This document shows, piece after piece, positions 34,241-42,186 of a stretch of DNA of 64,000 nt. The DNA is taken from contig NZ_MUKP01000009.1 of the NCBI RefSeq assembly GCF_002081715.1, forward strand, positions 62,001 through 126,000, written 5' to 3'. The notes beneath the pieces were generated by a model. That model saw only the letters and a program-made list of their open reading frames with translations, made no database searches and had not been told where the DNA came from. Made by a program: the position numbers and the translations under genes. This DNA is from Nocardia donostiensis. GTDB lineage: Bacteria; Actinomycetota; Actinomycetes; Mycobacteriales; Mycobacteriaceae. Within the stretch, counting starts at the first letter, position 1, and each line of letters opens with the position of its first letter.

Positions 34241-34454
34241 TCGGGTGATCTATCGCCCCCGGTCGCGTTCATCATTGTCGCCTACGGCTTCCGGTGGGCG
34301 TTCGGGTCACCGCCCCTCGGCCGCAATCCGCGCGATCTCTGGGGCGATGTCGCGTTCGATCAGCCGCTGGCCGGCTCGCTCTACCGCGAGCTGTGCAGCC
34401 GTCTTGGCACCTGGTGCCGCGGGACAGCTGACGCAGTCTTCCGACCGGGAAGAA

Positions 34455-35111
34455 CTACCAACAGAACCGGTAGTCGCCGTGATACTCGCATTCTTCCTGG
34501 TATTCCCACTGATCCGGGACATCGGAATTGGGCACAGCGGCGCCGGCAGCGCCTCCGATCGCCATGCCGCCGAGCACTCCGACAATCAAGCCGATGGGCA
34601 ACGAGATCGGGAGCAGCAGCCCCATCCCGGCGATGCCGATCACGATCCCGACGACGGCACCGGCGAGACCACCGATCAACCCGCCGATCCCGATACCCGC
34701 CTCGATACTGCGCTGTTTCGGAGAAGTCTTGCGCCAGTAGCCGATTTCCTGCGCGGAGACATCGGCCACGAGTTTCGTGCCGTTGGCTTCGACGCGGGGC
34801 GCCAAGGTCACCACGTGCTCACCGATCGGCAACGCTCGGGGGATGCTGGCGATTGAGGTGCCGTCCTCGCCGACGACCTCGATGGCATCCTCGCTGACTC
34901 GGAAGGTGCCACCGGTGATATCGGCGGCAAGTGTGTGTTCGTCACGCTGTACGATATAGCTGACACCTCGGTCGACGCCTTCCGCCCGTTCTGGGATATC
35001 GGACACGACGTCGGTGGAAATCGGTGGCGGGGCCGCGAAGGCGGTGTTCTCGATCAGGCCGATGGCGGCGATCGCGAGAGCGGTGGCGGTGGCGAACTTT
35101 TTGATTCGCAT
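34455..35111 (-). CDS. Exported or membrane glycine-zipper protein
   Basis: A 218-residue protein. A signal peptide (FATATALAIAAIGLIENTAFA) is followed by a beta-rich segment (about 25-125; YIVQRDEHTLAADITGGTFRV, HVVTLAPRVEANGTKLVADV). A long Gly/Ala/Ile-rich hydrophobic stretch (about 140-190) follows with glycine-zipper spacing (GIGGLIGGLAGAVVGIVIGIAG, GVLGGMAIGGAAGA). The short C-terminal tail has two cysteines (EECEYHGDYRFCW). Similar small proteins are common in Nocardia and related genera; function is unknown. It is convergent with hsdR, 214 bp away. A GATAAG dyad lies 143 bp upstream. Confidence 0.8.
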   Translation of the reverse strand: MRIKKFATATALAIAAIGLIENTAFAAPPPISTDVVSDIPERAEGVDRGVSYIVQRDEHTLAADITGGTFRVSEDAIEVVGEDGTSIASIPRALPIGEHVVTLAPRVEANGTKLVADVSAQEIGYWRKTSPKQRSIEAGIGIGGLIGGLAGAVVGIVIGIAGMGLLLPISLPIGLIVGVLGGMAIGGAAGAAVPNSDVPDQWEYQEECEYHGDYRFCW

Positions 35112-35253
35112 AGGGGGCTTTGTCTCCTCGAGTGTTTGTTCAGTGGCGGTAGTGGCCGAAGTGCGGCCGAATGCGCTCAGTGGGAAACGCTGATCCGGTA
35201 GCGTGTGCAGGTGACTAGACCAGAGGAAGTTCGGCGGCGTCGAAATCCGCAGT

Positions 35254-35269
35254 GATAAGACCGTTTATC
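35254..35269. promoter_or_regulatory. GATAAG dyad, copy 3
   Basis: GATAAG-ACCG-TTTATC. It lies upstream of the glycine-zipper gene (start 35111, minus) and downstream of the coiled-coil gene. Confidence 0.5.
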
Positions 35270-35377
35270 TGCGCGGGCTGTAACGGATCCCGGACGCTAT
35301 GCGGCCGATACACCGGTGATGTGGATGTAGCCAGAGGGCCAGCAATGCCCGCATCGGCCGCTCGCCCTCCGGTCGGC

Positions 35378-36808
35378 TCAAGCAGCTCCGGTTGCGGCCA
35401 TACTCTTTTCGGACGCGACGACGCCGAGCGCGGTGAGCGCGGCTGTCAGCAGCCGCTCGATACCTGTGCTGACTGCATTGCATTCGTTTTCGATGCTCTG
35501 AGCCTGCTTGTGGATCTGGGTGGCCGACTTTTTGATCTTGTCGATGCCGTTGAGTTGTTGAAGGGCTTCGTGGATCTTCTCTTCGGCCGTCATGATTTGT
35601 TCGTCGTCGGAGCGCGATATCGCGGCAAGCGCACCGGTTCGCAGCAGCAGGACAACGGTGCGCAACAGGTCGAGGTCATCGGCCGCGGGATCGAACACGA
35701 GCACGATCCGGCGCGACCCGAATACGCGGATCGCATGGCCGGCGTTCTGCTGCCGGGTGCGGACAAGTCCGAGCGCGGCCTGGGCGTCACGATTGCGTTC
35801 GGCTTCATCGAGATAGGCGTTCCAATCCTTCCGGGACGAGTCCGACATCTCCACCACGACGTTCGCCGAGCCGCCCGCAATACGGAGCACACCATCGCCC
35901 TTGCGGGAGTTGGCGACCTGCCCGGTCACACCACTGGTGTCGATGTACTCGTCGCCCAGACCCGTCGCGAGTTCGGTCAACAGCGCATGCAGCGGATCGG
36001 CGTAGGTGTTGCCCTTGAGCGGAGTCACCGTCGCCACGCTCTGCTTGGCCGCGCGAATCTGCAGCTCTCGCGTGAGTTCGTCGAACTTGCTTGTGAGCTC
36101 GACGTGTTGCCGGTCGATATGCTCAGCCAGCTGCTGCTGGCGCCGGTGCAGCTCGGTAGCGTGCTTGGCCATCGGCGACGACTCATCGCTCATGTCGAAC
36201 TGCTTTGCCGCGGTCGAGATCAGTTCAGCAGTCCCGGTCTTGACCTTGGCATCGAGATCGGCGCTGAATCGGTCGAGCAGTGGGCCGATGCGATCGAGCA
36301 GCTCGGGGCTGTCGCCCCCGAAGAGCCGGCGAAGCTCGTTGGCCATGTCCTCCTTCGCCGCGGTGACAGTGTCGATGAACGTGCGCCGGCCGTTGGCTTC
36401 GGCTTCGAGAATCACTTTCTTCGCCTCAGCTGCGGCATCGCTGACAGTCTTCGCCGCATTCTGTGCGGACTGCTCCGCCGCTTTTGCTGCAGCGGTGGAG
36501 GATTGCGCTGCCTTGTCGCCCAGGTCACGCATCATCTGTTCGAGGGCACGGGCCTCCTGCGCCTGACCGGTCGCCGAGAGCGCGTGTGCTCCTATCTTCA
36601 CCGCTTCGGTGACGAAGGCAGTCAGGTCGGCCGCTTCCAGCTGATCGGTATCGTCGACCACGGGTCCACGGGTGCCGCCGGTCCAGTGCCGCGCTTCGTG
36701 GGCGACGTCGGCGTCGCAGACGACAACATGGTGGATGACGACCGTGTTCGTATCGCGGTGCAGAAGAACGCCGGTGTGCTCGGTCTTCGGGGCCGTGTAT
36801 TCGACCAT
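35378..36808 (-). CDS. Coiled-coil protein with nuclease-like C-terminal region
   Basis: A 476-residue protein. Residues 1-60 are beta-rich (NTVVIHHVVVCDADVAHEARHW). Residues 75-280 form a long coiled coil, Ala/Glu/Lys-rich. Residues 290-410 form a compact alpha/beta domain reading DEYIDTSGVTGQV, KGDGVLRIAGGSANVVVEMSDS, then DEAERNRDAQAALGLVRT and IRVFGSRRIVLVFDP. An acidic residue on one strand followed by a Glu on the next recalls PD-(D/E)xK nucleases of the DUF2130 type, but the usual Lys is replaced (VVEMSDS). A helical tail ends the protein. ATG 36808 was chosen with GAGGAGAAG upstream. It may be a defence or DNA-repair factor; that is inference. Confidence 0.7.
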   Translation of the reverse strand: MVEYTAPKTEHTGVLLHRDTNTVVIHHVVVCDADVAHEARHWTGGTRGPVVDDTDQLEAADLTAFVTEAVKIGAHALSATGQAQEARALEQMMRDLGDKAAQSSTAAAKAAEQSAQNAAKTVSDAAAEAKKVILEAEANGRRTFIDTVTAAKEDMANELRRLFGGDSPELLDRIGPLLDRFSADLDAKVKTGTAELISTAAKQFDMSDESSPMAKHATELHRRQQQLAEHIDRQHVELTSKFDELTRELQIRAAKQSVATVTPLKGNTYADPLHALLTELATGLGDEYIDTSGVTGQVANSRKGDGVLRIAGGSANVVVEMSDSSRKDWNAYLDEAERNRDAQAALGLVRTRQQNAGHAIRVFGSRRIVLVFDPAADDLDLLRTVVLLLRTGALAAISRSDDEQIMTAEEKIHEALQQLNGIDKIKKSATQIHKQAQSIENECNAVSTGIERLLTAALTALGVVASEKSMAATGAA

Positions 36809-36909
36809 GGCGAGTCTTCTCCTCATTCGGGGATTTCGGATGCGTAGCGTCGTTTGAGCTACCCGAGGAACTCTGAGTCCAGAAGCCGAGTTGGACCAGT
36901 TGCTTTATT

Positions 36910-36925
36910 GATAAGCGGGCTTATC
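36910..36925. promoter_or_regulatory. GATAAG dyad, copy 4
   Basis: GATAAG-CGGG-CTTATC; the outer seven base pairs are symmetric around GG. It lies 102 bp upstream of the coiled-coil gene and in the 354-bp divergent region shared with the HTH gene at 37163. Apart from this dyad and the tandem repeats at 37091-37122 nothing else is evident in that region. Confidence 0.55.
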
Positions 36926-37090
36926 GAGCAACTCGTCTGTTTAGTTTCTGGAGTGGCCTGGTGGCGGAGCCGCTGAGCCGCTAACTGCCGCTACGACGAA
37001 CTGCTCGCGGGTGCCGGTGCCTCATTGCTGACCTGGCTGAAGACCCATTGTGACCTGAAGATTATTGACCCTGCATGGCTGACCCCGTAG

Positions 37091-37122
37091 TGTCATCTGT
37101 GACAGTAATTTCATCTGTGACA
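37091..37122. promoter_or_regulatory. Tandem operator-like repeats upstream of the HTH gene
   Basis: TGTCATCTGTGACA (37091-37104, itself a TGTCA/TGACA dyad) is followed 18 bp later by TTTCATCTGTGACA (37109-37122). Twelve bases are identical. The pair lies 41-72 bp before ATG 37163, a good position for autoregulation by the encoded HTH protein. Confidence 0.55.
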
Positions 37123-37162
37123 TCTGTTGGTTCAAATGGGTGCCGATTCAGGAGGGCGTGAG

Positions 37163-37573
37163 ATGGCCACCTCGATTCATAGTGTTGATGCTGGCCAGGT
37201 GTCTGCGGCAGAGCTGGCACGGCTGAGGGGTTTGGTGCAGGAGCTCGCGCCGTCCGAGCTGCGTGATCTGCTGCAGGCGCTCGTCAGCAACGTCGCCGCC
37301 GGAACTGATGTCGCAATGTTCTGCACCGGCGCGGTCTGGACACCTGCGCAAGTCGCGCAGCGCCTGGGGATGAGTCGTACGCACCTGTACAAGTTGCTCG
37401 ACTCCGGAGAGCTGCCGTCGTTTAGAGTCGGGCGCGACCGGCGGATCAACGCGGAGGATGTCATCGAGTTCGAACGAAATCGTCAGCGCGACCGTCGAGA
37501 GCTCGCCGAGCGTTTCGCGAACGTCGATCGTGTTCGTGCCGGGGCTATCGATGAACTGATGGACGAGATCTGA
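37163..37573 (+). CDS. Excisionase-family HTH protein (antitoxin-like)
   Basis: A 136-residue DNA-binding protein. A helical N-terminal half (SAAELARLRGLVQELAPSELRDLLQALVSN) precedes an excisionase/MerR-like winged HTH at about residues 66-110 (VWTPAQVAQRLGMSRTHLYKLLDSGELPSFRVGRDRRINAEDVIEFE). The acidic C-terminal tail (RVRAGAIDELMDEI) could fold on a partner. AGGAGGGCGTGAG supports ATG 37163. Such HTH proteins are used as excisionases, regulators and antitoxins. The adjacent larger gene 67 bp downstream on the same strand suggests a two-gene unit. Confidence 0.82.
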   Translation: MATSIHSVDAGQVSAAELARLRGLVQELAPSELRDLLQALVSNVAAGTDVAMFCTGAVWTPAQVAQRLGMSRTHLYKLLDSGELPSFRVGRDRRINAEDVIEFERNRQRDRRELAERFANVDRVRAGAIDELMDEI

Positions 37574-37640
37574 TCCCCCCAACTGGTGAGTAGGTCTTCG
37601 GCAAGTGGGGGCGCGGGGCTTTGCTTGGCAGCATTGTCGT

Positions 37641-38639
37641 GTGCCCCCATATCGGCGTGCTCGCCCCACTGTCCGCGTACTCGCTGAAGACCTCTTCACG
37701 GATTGGGCCGAGCCGCACGCGATGCGGGCCGTGGCGGAACGGCGTTGGGGAGACCTACACCCGTTCAGCGAGATCCCACACCCTTTGCTGCGCAAGGCGA
37801 CCGAGCTATATGGGTCCGATCCCGTAAACGACCCGGCGCCTCGCTGGATTTCGTGCTCCGGTGATCTGAGGCTGCAGGAGTTGCGGAACTCTCAGTGGCG
37901 GGCGGGGCTGTGGACAGATCCTGATACCGGTGTGCGATGGATCTGCGCAGCGGGGCTCGCGAAAGGAGGGCACAAGGACGGCGCGGACTTCTATCAATGG
38001 CTCGGCGCCGCTATCGAGCGCACCGGTGGTGCGGACCTGCTACCAACCGAACTCGATCAGAAGCTGCTCGAGACCGAGAAGAGCGCCTGGCTGATCACCC
38101 AGTGGGAACTAGGGATTCAGCGGGATGTCGCCGAGGCGCTCAGCAGGGCCGGCCAGGAGGGTGCTTGCCAGCTGAGTTTCCCGCATCCGGTGCGTGTCGA
38201 TTCGATGGGAACTGCCCAGCTCACCGTTGCGGTCGTCGACGATTGCGAGGAGCTGGTGATCGAGTTCGACCTCGACAACGAATTTGCGACAAGTCAGCTT
38301 GGATGGCTGTTGACAATCCGGGTCCTCGTATCGCTCTCACCGCCGGTTCAGAGCTGGGATCGTTACCGCACGTCGTATTCGACCATCGCTGAGCTGGGTT
38401 ACATCGTGTCACAGGTGGAACGACTGCGGCTTGCATCAGCGCGTGAAGAGCTCCTGCCGCAAGAGTTCGGCACGGTCAGTCATCGAGTGCATACCGAGCA
38501 TCTCGCGGCGGCGACGATAGACGGGAAGGCTTCACGCGCGCTGTGCGGTGTGTTCTTCGTGCCGATGCAGGATCACTCCGGTCTCGAGGAATGCGCAGAA
38601 TGTGCCGCGAGGCTCGCCAACCTGCCCTCGATGCGGTAG
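37641..38639 (+). CDS. DUF3039-like C-terminal protein, partner of the HTH gene
   Basis: About 332 residues from GTG 37641; upstream starts are possible. The N-terminal 110 residues (AEDLFTDWAEPHAMRAVAERRWG, LQELRNSQWRAGLWTDPDTGVRWICAAGLAKGGHKDG) recall RelE/HigB-like folds with a basic end. The middle is beta-rich (VRVDSMGTAQLTVAVVDDCEELVIEFD). The last 45 residues (HTEHLAAATIDGKASRALCGVFFVP, then EECAECAARLANL) resemble DUF3039, with a likely Cys4 or Cys/His zinc site (ALCG, CAEC). It may be the toxin or effector of a pair with the HTH protein. The function is not established. Confidence 0.7.
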   Translation: MPPYRRARPTVRVLAEDLFTDWAEPHAMRAVAERRWGDLHPFSEIPHPLLRKATELYGSDPVNDPAPRWISCSGDLRLQELRNSQWRAGLWTDPDTGVRWICAAGLAKGGHKDGADFYQWLGAAIERTGGADLLPTELDQKLLETEKSAWLITQWELGIQRDVAEALSRAGQEGACQLSFPHPVRVDSMGTAQLTVAVVDDCEELVIEFDLDNEFATSQLGWLLTIRVLVSLSPPVQSWDRYRTSYSTIAELGYIVSQVERLRLASAREELLPQEFGTVSHRVHTEHLAAATIDGKASRALCGVFFVPMQDHSGLEECAECAARLANLPSMR

Positions 38640-38950
38640 CAAGATTAGCTCGAGAACGAGACGGCATGGTGAGAGTTGGGCGGATGGTTTCACGCCGGCC
38701 TGGGCTGCCAATAGAGTTCGTTACCGCTATTGCGGCCCAAGGCTGCGCCGGGTCTGCGGTCTCTGCGTTCGCGGCGCAGCAGGCGACATTGCTGCCTGCT
38801 GTCTACTGCGTTTCGGGATTCCGCCCCGATGTCGCTGCTGAAGGCCGCGATCGACCAGGGTCTGGCCGGCGCGGATGAACACTGGGCGGGCTCGGTAGCA
38901 CACGCCACCTCGAGCCCCGTTAGGGCAGGCGGGAGGCGGAAGTAGGCCTA
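38640..38950. other. Intergenic region
   Basis: About 310 bp lie between the DUF3039-like gene and the convergent glycosidase-like gene. The only frame of note is 38 codons (38829-38945; SLLKAAIDQGLAGADEHW) with no ribosome site. I see no gene, repeat or RNA here. Confidence 0.4.
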
Positions 38951-40054
38951 CTACTTCACCGGACCCAGCTCCTCACGAACGCCGTACAGGCTGAGGCGTC
39001 CGGTGGCCAGGTAGAACGGGGACGGTACGGGCGGCATCTTCCGGCGCCGGATATGTTCCATCGCTGTCGGCCACCATCGTGTCTTGGCTCTGGTACCGGT
39101 GCCGAAGATGTGCAGAACGTCGTTACCGTCGGTGTCGGCGTCCCAGACGAACGACGGCCCGCAGATGCCTGCGGCGTACCAGTCCTGGGGCTCGGTGTCG
39201 GTATCGAGAACTCGGGTGAGCGGCGACCATGTCCGGCGATCGCCGGAGAGCTCTGCTGCGTGGGCCCACCATAAGCCTTGTGGTGGGAACGGCTGCGTGC
39301 CGTGCAGGTTGGTTCCGCGGGCGACGATCATCTCCCAGTGGTCGTCGACCGCCGCGACCGCATTGTCGAAATATCCGTCGCCGGAATCGAAGAACACGAC
39401 CGGCGGGGACCAGGTGAGCCCGTCGGCGCTGGTGCAGTACCGCATTTCGTAGTCGGGTCGAGCACCGCGGCCGACCTCGCCGATCGTTGCGCAATACCAC
39501 ATGTGCCAGCACCCGTCGGCGTAGATGACGCGGGGTTCCATTGCGCTCGGTCGTTCGGTGTCGCCGGTGAGCACCGGATGCTCGCGACGGCACCACGCGC
39601 CGTCGCGCAACTCCAGGGCGCCGATCGCGTAACGGCTGCGTGGCCCGGTGCCGGTCCGCGTCGCCTGGCCTGCATAGTAGATCCGGCGCACAGTGCGACC
39701 GTTCACGATCCCTTCGACATAGCTGGGCGTGTGCATCCCGGCGTGGTCCCAGGCCCGGCGGCGCAGCGGCGCGCCGTGTTGCACCGCTTTCGACCGTGTG
39801 TTGGTGACCAGTTGCCATTCGTCGCTGGTGGTGGGAGTGCGACCGACCGGTAGTCGAGCCTCGATGATGCGGATCACGAAACGGGTTGTCATAGCGCCCA
39901 GAAACATCACCCAGCGACCGTCGATGCAGTGGACGTCGGGATCGCTCACCCCCAGCACCCCGTGTCCGGCGCGGGGGTCACCCAGCATGTCGAACAGCAC
40001 TGCTGAGGACCGCTGCCGCGCGCTGTGCCACAGATCGGGAACGTCTGTCGTCAT
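38951..40054 (-). CDS. Five-bladed beta-propeller glycosidase-like protein
   Basis: A 367-residue protein built of repeated beta-sheet blades typical of GH43/GH62/GH130-like folds: DPDVHCIDGRWVMFLGAM, EGIVNGRTVRRIYYAGQA, EPRVIYADGCWHMWYCAT, YEMRYCTSADGLTWSPPVVF, WYAAGICGPSFVWDADTDGNDVLHIFGTG. Acidic residues at the blade starts (SDPDVHC, MEPRVIY) fit a catalytic or binding centre. There is no signal peptide, so it would act inside the cell or on a small conjugate. The substrate is unknown. It is divergent from the TetR gene at 40119 with a dyad in between. Confidence 0.78.
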   Translation of the reverse strand: MTTDVPDLWHSARQRSSAVLFDMLGDPRAGHGVLGVSDPDVHCIDGRWVMFLGAMTTRFVIRIIEARLPVGRTPTTSDEWQLVTNTRSKAVQHGAPLRRRAWDHAGMHTPSYVEGIVNGRTVRRIYYAGQATRTGTGPRSRYAIGALELRDGAWCRREHPVLTGDTERPSAMEPRVIYADGCWHMWYCATIGEVGRGARPDYEMRYCTSADGLTWSPPVVFFDSGDGYFDNAVAAVDDHWEMIVARGTNLHGTQPFPPQGLWWAHAAELSGDRRTWSPLTRVLDTDTEPQDWYAAGICGPSFVWDADTDGNDVLHIFGTGTRAKTRWWPTAMEHIRRRKMPPVPSPFYLATGRLSLYGVREELGPVK

Positions 40055-40073
40055 CGAGTGCCCTTTTCCCTTG

Positions 40074-40092
40074 ATTAGATCGCTGTTCTAAT
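40074..40092. promoter_or_regulatory. Inverted repeat between glycosidase-like and tetR genes
   Basis: ATTAGA (40074-40079) and TCTAAT (40087-40092) are perfect 6-bp arms with a 7-bp spacer in the 64-bp divergent region. It is a likely binding site for the adjacent TetR protein. Confidence 0.5.
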
Positions 40093-40118
40093 TCGGAGAA
40101 TACGAATACGGTTACCTG

Positions 40119-40817
40119 ATGTCCAGATCTTCACGGCGCACGTACCACACCGGCCTGACCAGGGAGGCAATCACCGAGGCAGCCGTCGCGCTCACCGCCG
40201 AACGCGGACTCGACGGCTGGAGCATGCGCGATCTCACCAGCCGGCTCGACACCTCCCTCTCGGTGATCTACCACCACATCGGCGACCGCGAGCACGTATG
40301 CGCAGCCGCTATCGACAAGATCTTTTCCGATATGTCGTTGCCGCTCGAGGAAGCGCAGTGGCGGCGCTGGCTACACGGTTTTCTGTTGCCGATGATCGAT
40401 CATCTTGCGCACTATCCGGGTGTCGCGGCGTGGCTGCTGCGCAACGGCCCGCAGATCGAGCAGCTATTACCCACCCTCGAAACCGGGATGAGCCGCATGC
40501 TGGACGCCGGTTTCGGCGACGAAGCCGCATACGCCTATTCGTTCGCCTTCAACAGCTGCCTCGGCTTGATCGCTCTCGGAGACCAACAGCCCCGCGATAA
40601 TGTTTCGGGCCTGGTCGGCCTGGAGAGAATGATCGAATCGTCTCCGGCGACCGGATCGGCGGCCGGACAGATGCAACAACTGATAGCTCGCTTCACCGGT
40701 GACTCCGCAACGCGCGAGAGCGCCCGACGCGAGTACAACCGATACGCACTCGACCGCATCCTCGACGGGCTGCAGACCCGCCTGCACGAACTCACGAATC
40801 GAAACGAACCCGATTGA
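40119..40817 (+). CDS. TetR family transcriptional regulator
   Basis: A 232-residue repressor-type protein. The N-terminal HTH is canonical (LTREAITEAAVALTAERGLDGWSMRDLTSRLDTSLSVIYHHIGDREHVCAAAID), and a mostly helical ligand domain follows with a Tyr/Phe-rich segment (AAYAYSFAFNSCLGLIAL). It is divergent from the beta-propeller gene, with an inverted repeat between, so it probably controls that gene and itself. The ligand is unknown. Confidence 0.9.
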   Translation: MSRSSRRTYHTGLTREAITEAAVALTAERGLDGWSMRDLTSRLDTSLSVIYHHIGDREHVCAAAIDKIFSDMSLPLEEAQWRRWLHGFLLPMIDHLAHYPGVAAWLLRNGPQIEQLLPTLETGMSRMLDAGFGDEAAYAYSFAFNSCLGLIALGDQQPRDNVSGLVGLERMIESSPATGSAAGQMQQLIARFTGDSATRESARREYNRYALDRILDGLQTRLHELTNRNEPD

Positions 40818-40903
40818 CGCACCGGTACGAGGCCACAGTGCGTTCGGGTGGCACCGGCAACCAGAGCCCGGCGGTCGACACTCGGGAGACGGTGGTGACC
40901 GCG

Positions 40904-42109
40904 CTACGTGCGACTGTCGAGCCGGGAACTCCGCCAAGGCGGTACGGCCCAATAGGTCACCATTCGCAGTATCCACTCCACCGGCCCGTACGGGTGCCCA
41001 CGTAGCCACCACCTACTGACGAACACCTGTCCGGCGAATGTGCACAGCGCAAGCACCACCACCCACCGGATCGGTATCTCGTCGGCCAACGCGAAACCGT
41101 AGCCGGTGTAGATGACCATGAAAACCAGCGATTGCGTGATGTAGTTGGTCGCCGCGATCCGGCCCGCACCCCCCAGCCACTCAGACGCCGAACGGCCTGC
41201 CGGACACCGGGCGAGCAGCACGATCGCCGCGAGGTAGGCAACGGTCATCAGCGGATTCACCAGATCCTGGATTCCTGCCCAGTACATCGGCGCCTGCCAC
41301 CAGCCCATCGTATCGGCGAAGGTGACGGCCGAGATCGGAAGTCCAACACTCAATCCCGTCCACAAGGCGTATCCGGCCCACCGCGACACCGATTCGGCAT
41401 CGGCGAGGATTCCCCGTTTACCAGCCGCCATCCCGAGCAGGAACATGCCGAGACTCGGCACGCCGTTGGTGAACAGAACGAGAAGAAAGAATCCCGGTGC
41501 CAGCGAGACCTGCGTGGTGAAAGTGTCGATGAAGCCGCCCGCGTAACCGTCGTGGATCCGCGGTTGCTCGATGACGCCGGACAACAGCGCCAGTGGCCCG
41601 GCAGCGCTCGGCAGCAGCGTCCAGCAGCTCCAGCCGAAGTACAGGATGACGCCGAGAGCCGCCGCCGACCATGGACGTAGCCCACGCAGCACGATCAGCA
41701 CCATGCATGCCAGCGCATACGGTGCGAGCACATCACCCACCCACAGCAGGGCCAGGTGCAGCACACCGACCAGCAGCAGCGCCAGGCACCGCCGCCACAA
41801 TCGCGTGTTCACCGAAGCGCCTACCCGTTCGGCCGCCGAGATCTGCAGAGTGAAGGAGTAGCCGAACAGCAGCGCGAACAGCAGGTAGAACCGTCCGGCG
41901 AACAGCGCCTCCACCGTCGCCTCGGTGAGCCGGTCCAGCGTGTGACCGACACCGTCGGTCGACGATCCGTCCGGGATCGTCCACAAGGCCATGACGTGCA
42001 CGGCATTCGTGATCACGATGCCGAAGAGCGCGAACCCCCGCAATGTGTCGAGGAGCCCGATCCGCTGCTGAGCGTGCTTGGTCGTGGGTCCCGCTGTGCG
42101 AGTGGACAT
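40904..42109 (-). CDS. DUF418 family membrane protein
   Basis: A 401-residue integral membrane protein with about ten hydrophobic segments. The opening RIGLLDTLRGFALFGIVITNAVH and the closing RWWLRGHPYGPVEWILRMVTYW are signatures of the DUF418 (YeiB) family; FAGRFYLLFALLFGYSF and GRIAATNYITQSLVF are also typical. The fold is related to acyltransferase-3 enzymes and the function is unproven. It converges on tetR (87-bp gap). A methyltransferase gene lies upstream on the same strand, 77 bp away. Confidence 0.9.
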   Translation of the reverse strand: MSTRTAGPTTKHAQQRIGLLDTLRGFALFGIVITNAVHVMALWTIPDGSSTDGVGHTLDRLTEATVEALFAGRFYLLFALLFGYSFTLQISAAERVGASVNTRLWRRCLALLLVGVLHLALLWVGDVLAPYALACMVLIVLRGLRPWSAAALGVILYFGWSCWTLLPSAAGPLALLSGVIEQPRIHDGYAGGFIDTFTTQVSLAPGFFLLVLFTNGVPSLGMFLLGMAAGKRGILADAESVSRWAGYALWTGLSVGLPISAVTFADTMGWWQAPMYWAGIQDLVNPLMTVAYLAAIVLLARCPAGRSASEWLGGAGRIAATNYITQSLVFMVIYTGYGFALADEIPIRWVVVLALCTFAGQVFVSRWWLRGHPYGPVEWILRMVTYWAVPPWRSSRLDSRT

Positions 42110-42186
42110 CTACCCGAGCCTAATCCACCGGACTGGGGAAATTCCCGCTGGCGAGAAGTCGGGTTGTGCCCGCCCTGAGCCGCGGG

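Noticed and set aside
34307..34430. Coding-like minus-strand tail (AAQLAVERAGQRLIERDI...) downstream of the glycine-zipper gene
   Set aside because: No start codon or upstream domain in frame; it may be a relic, but about 40 codons are not enough to call.
35252..36847. Plus-strand frame of about 530 codons opposite the coiled-coil gene
   Set aside because: It lacks any domain pattern; the minus-strand frame has a ribosome site, a coiled coil and a globular domain.
25800..38950. Calling the island a prophage or integrative element
   Set aside because: No integrase, relaxase, structural gene, tRNA junction or flanking direct repeat was found.
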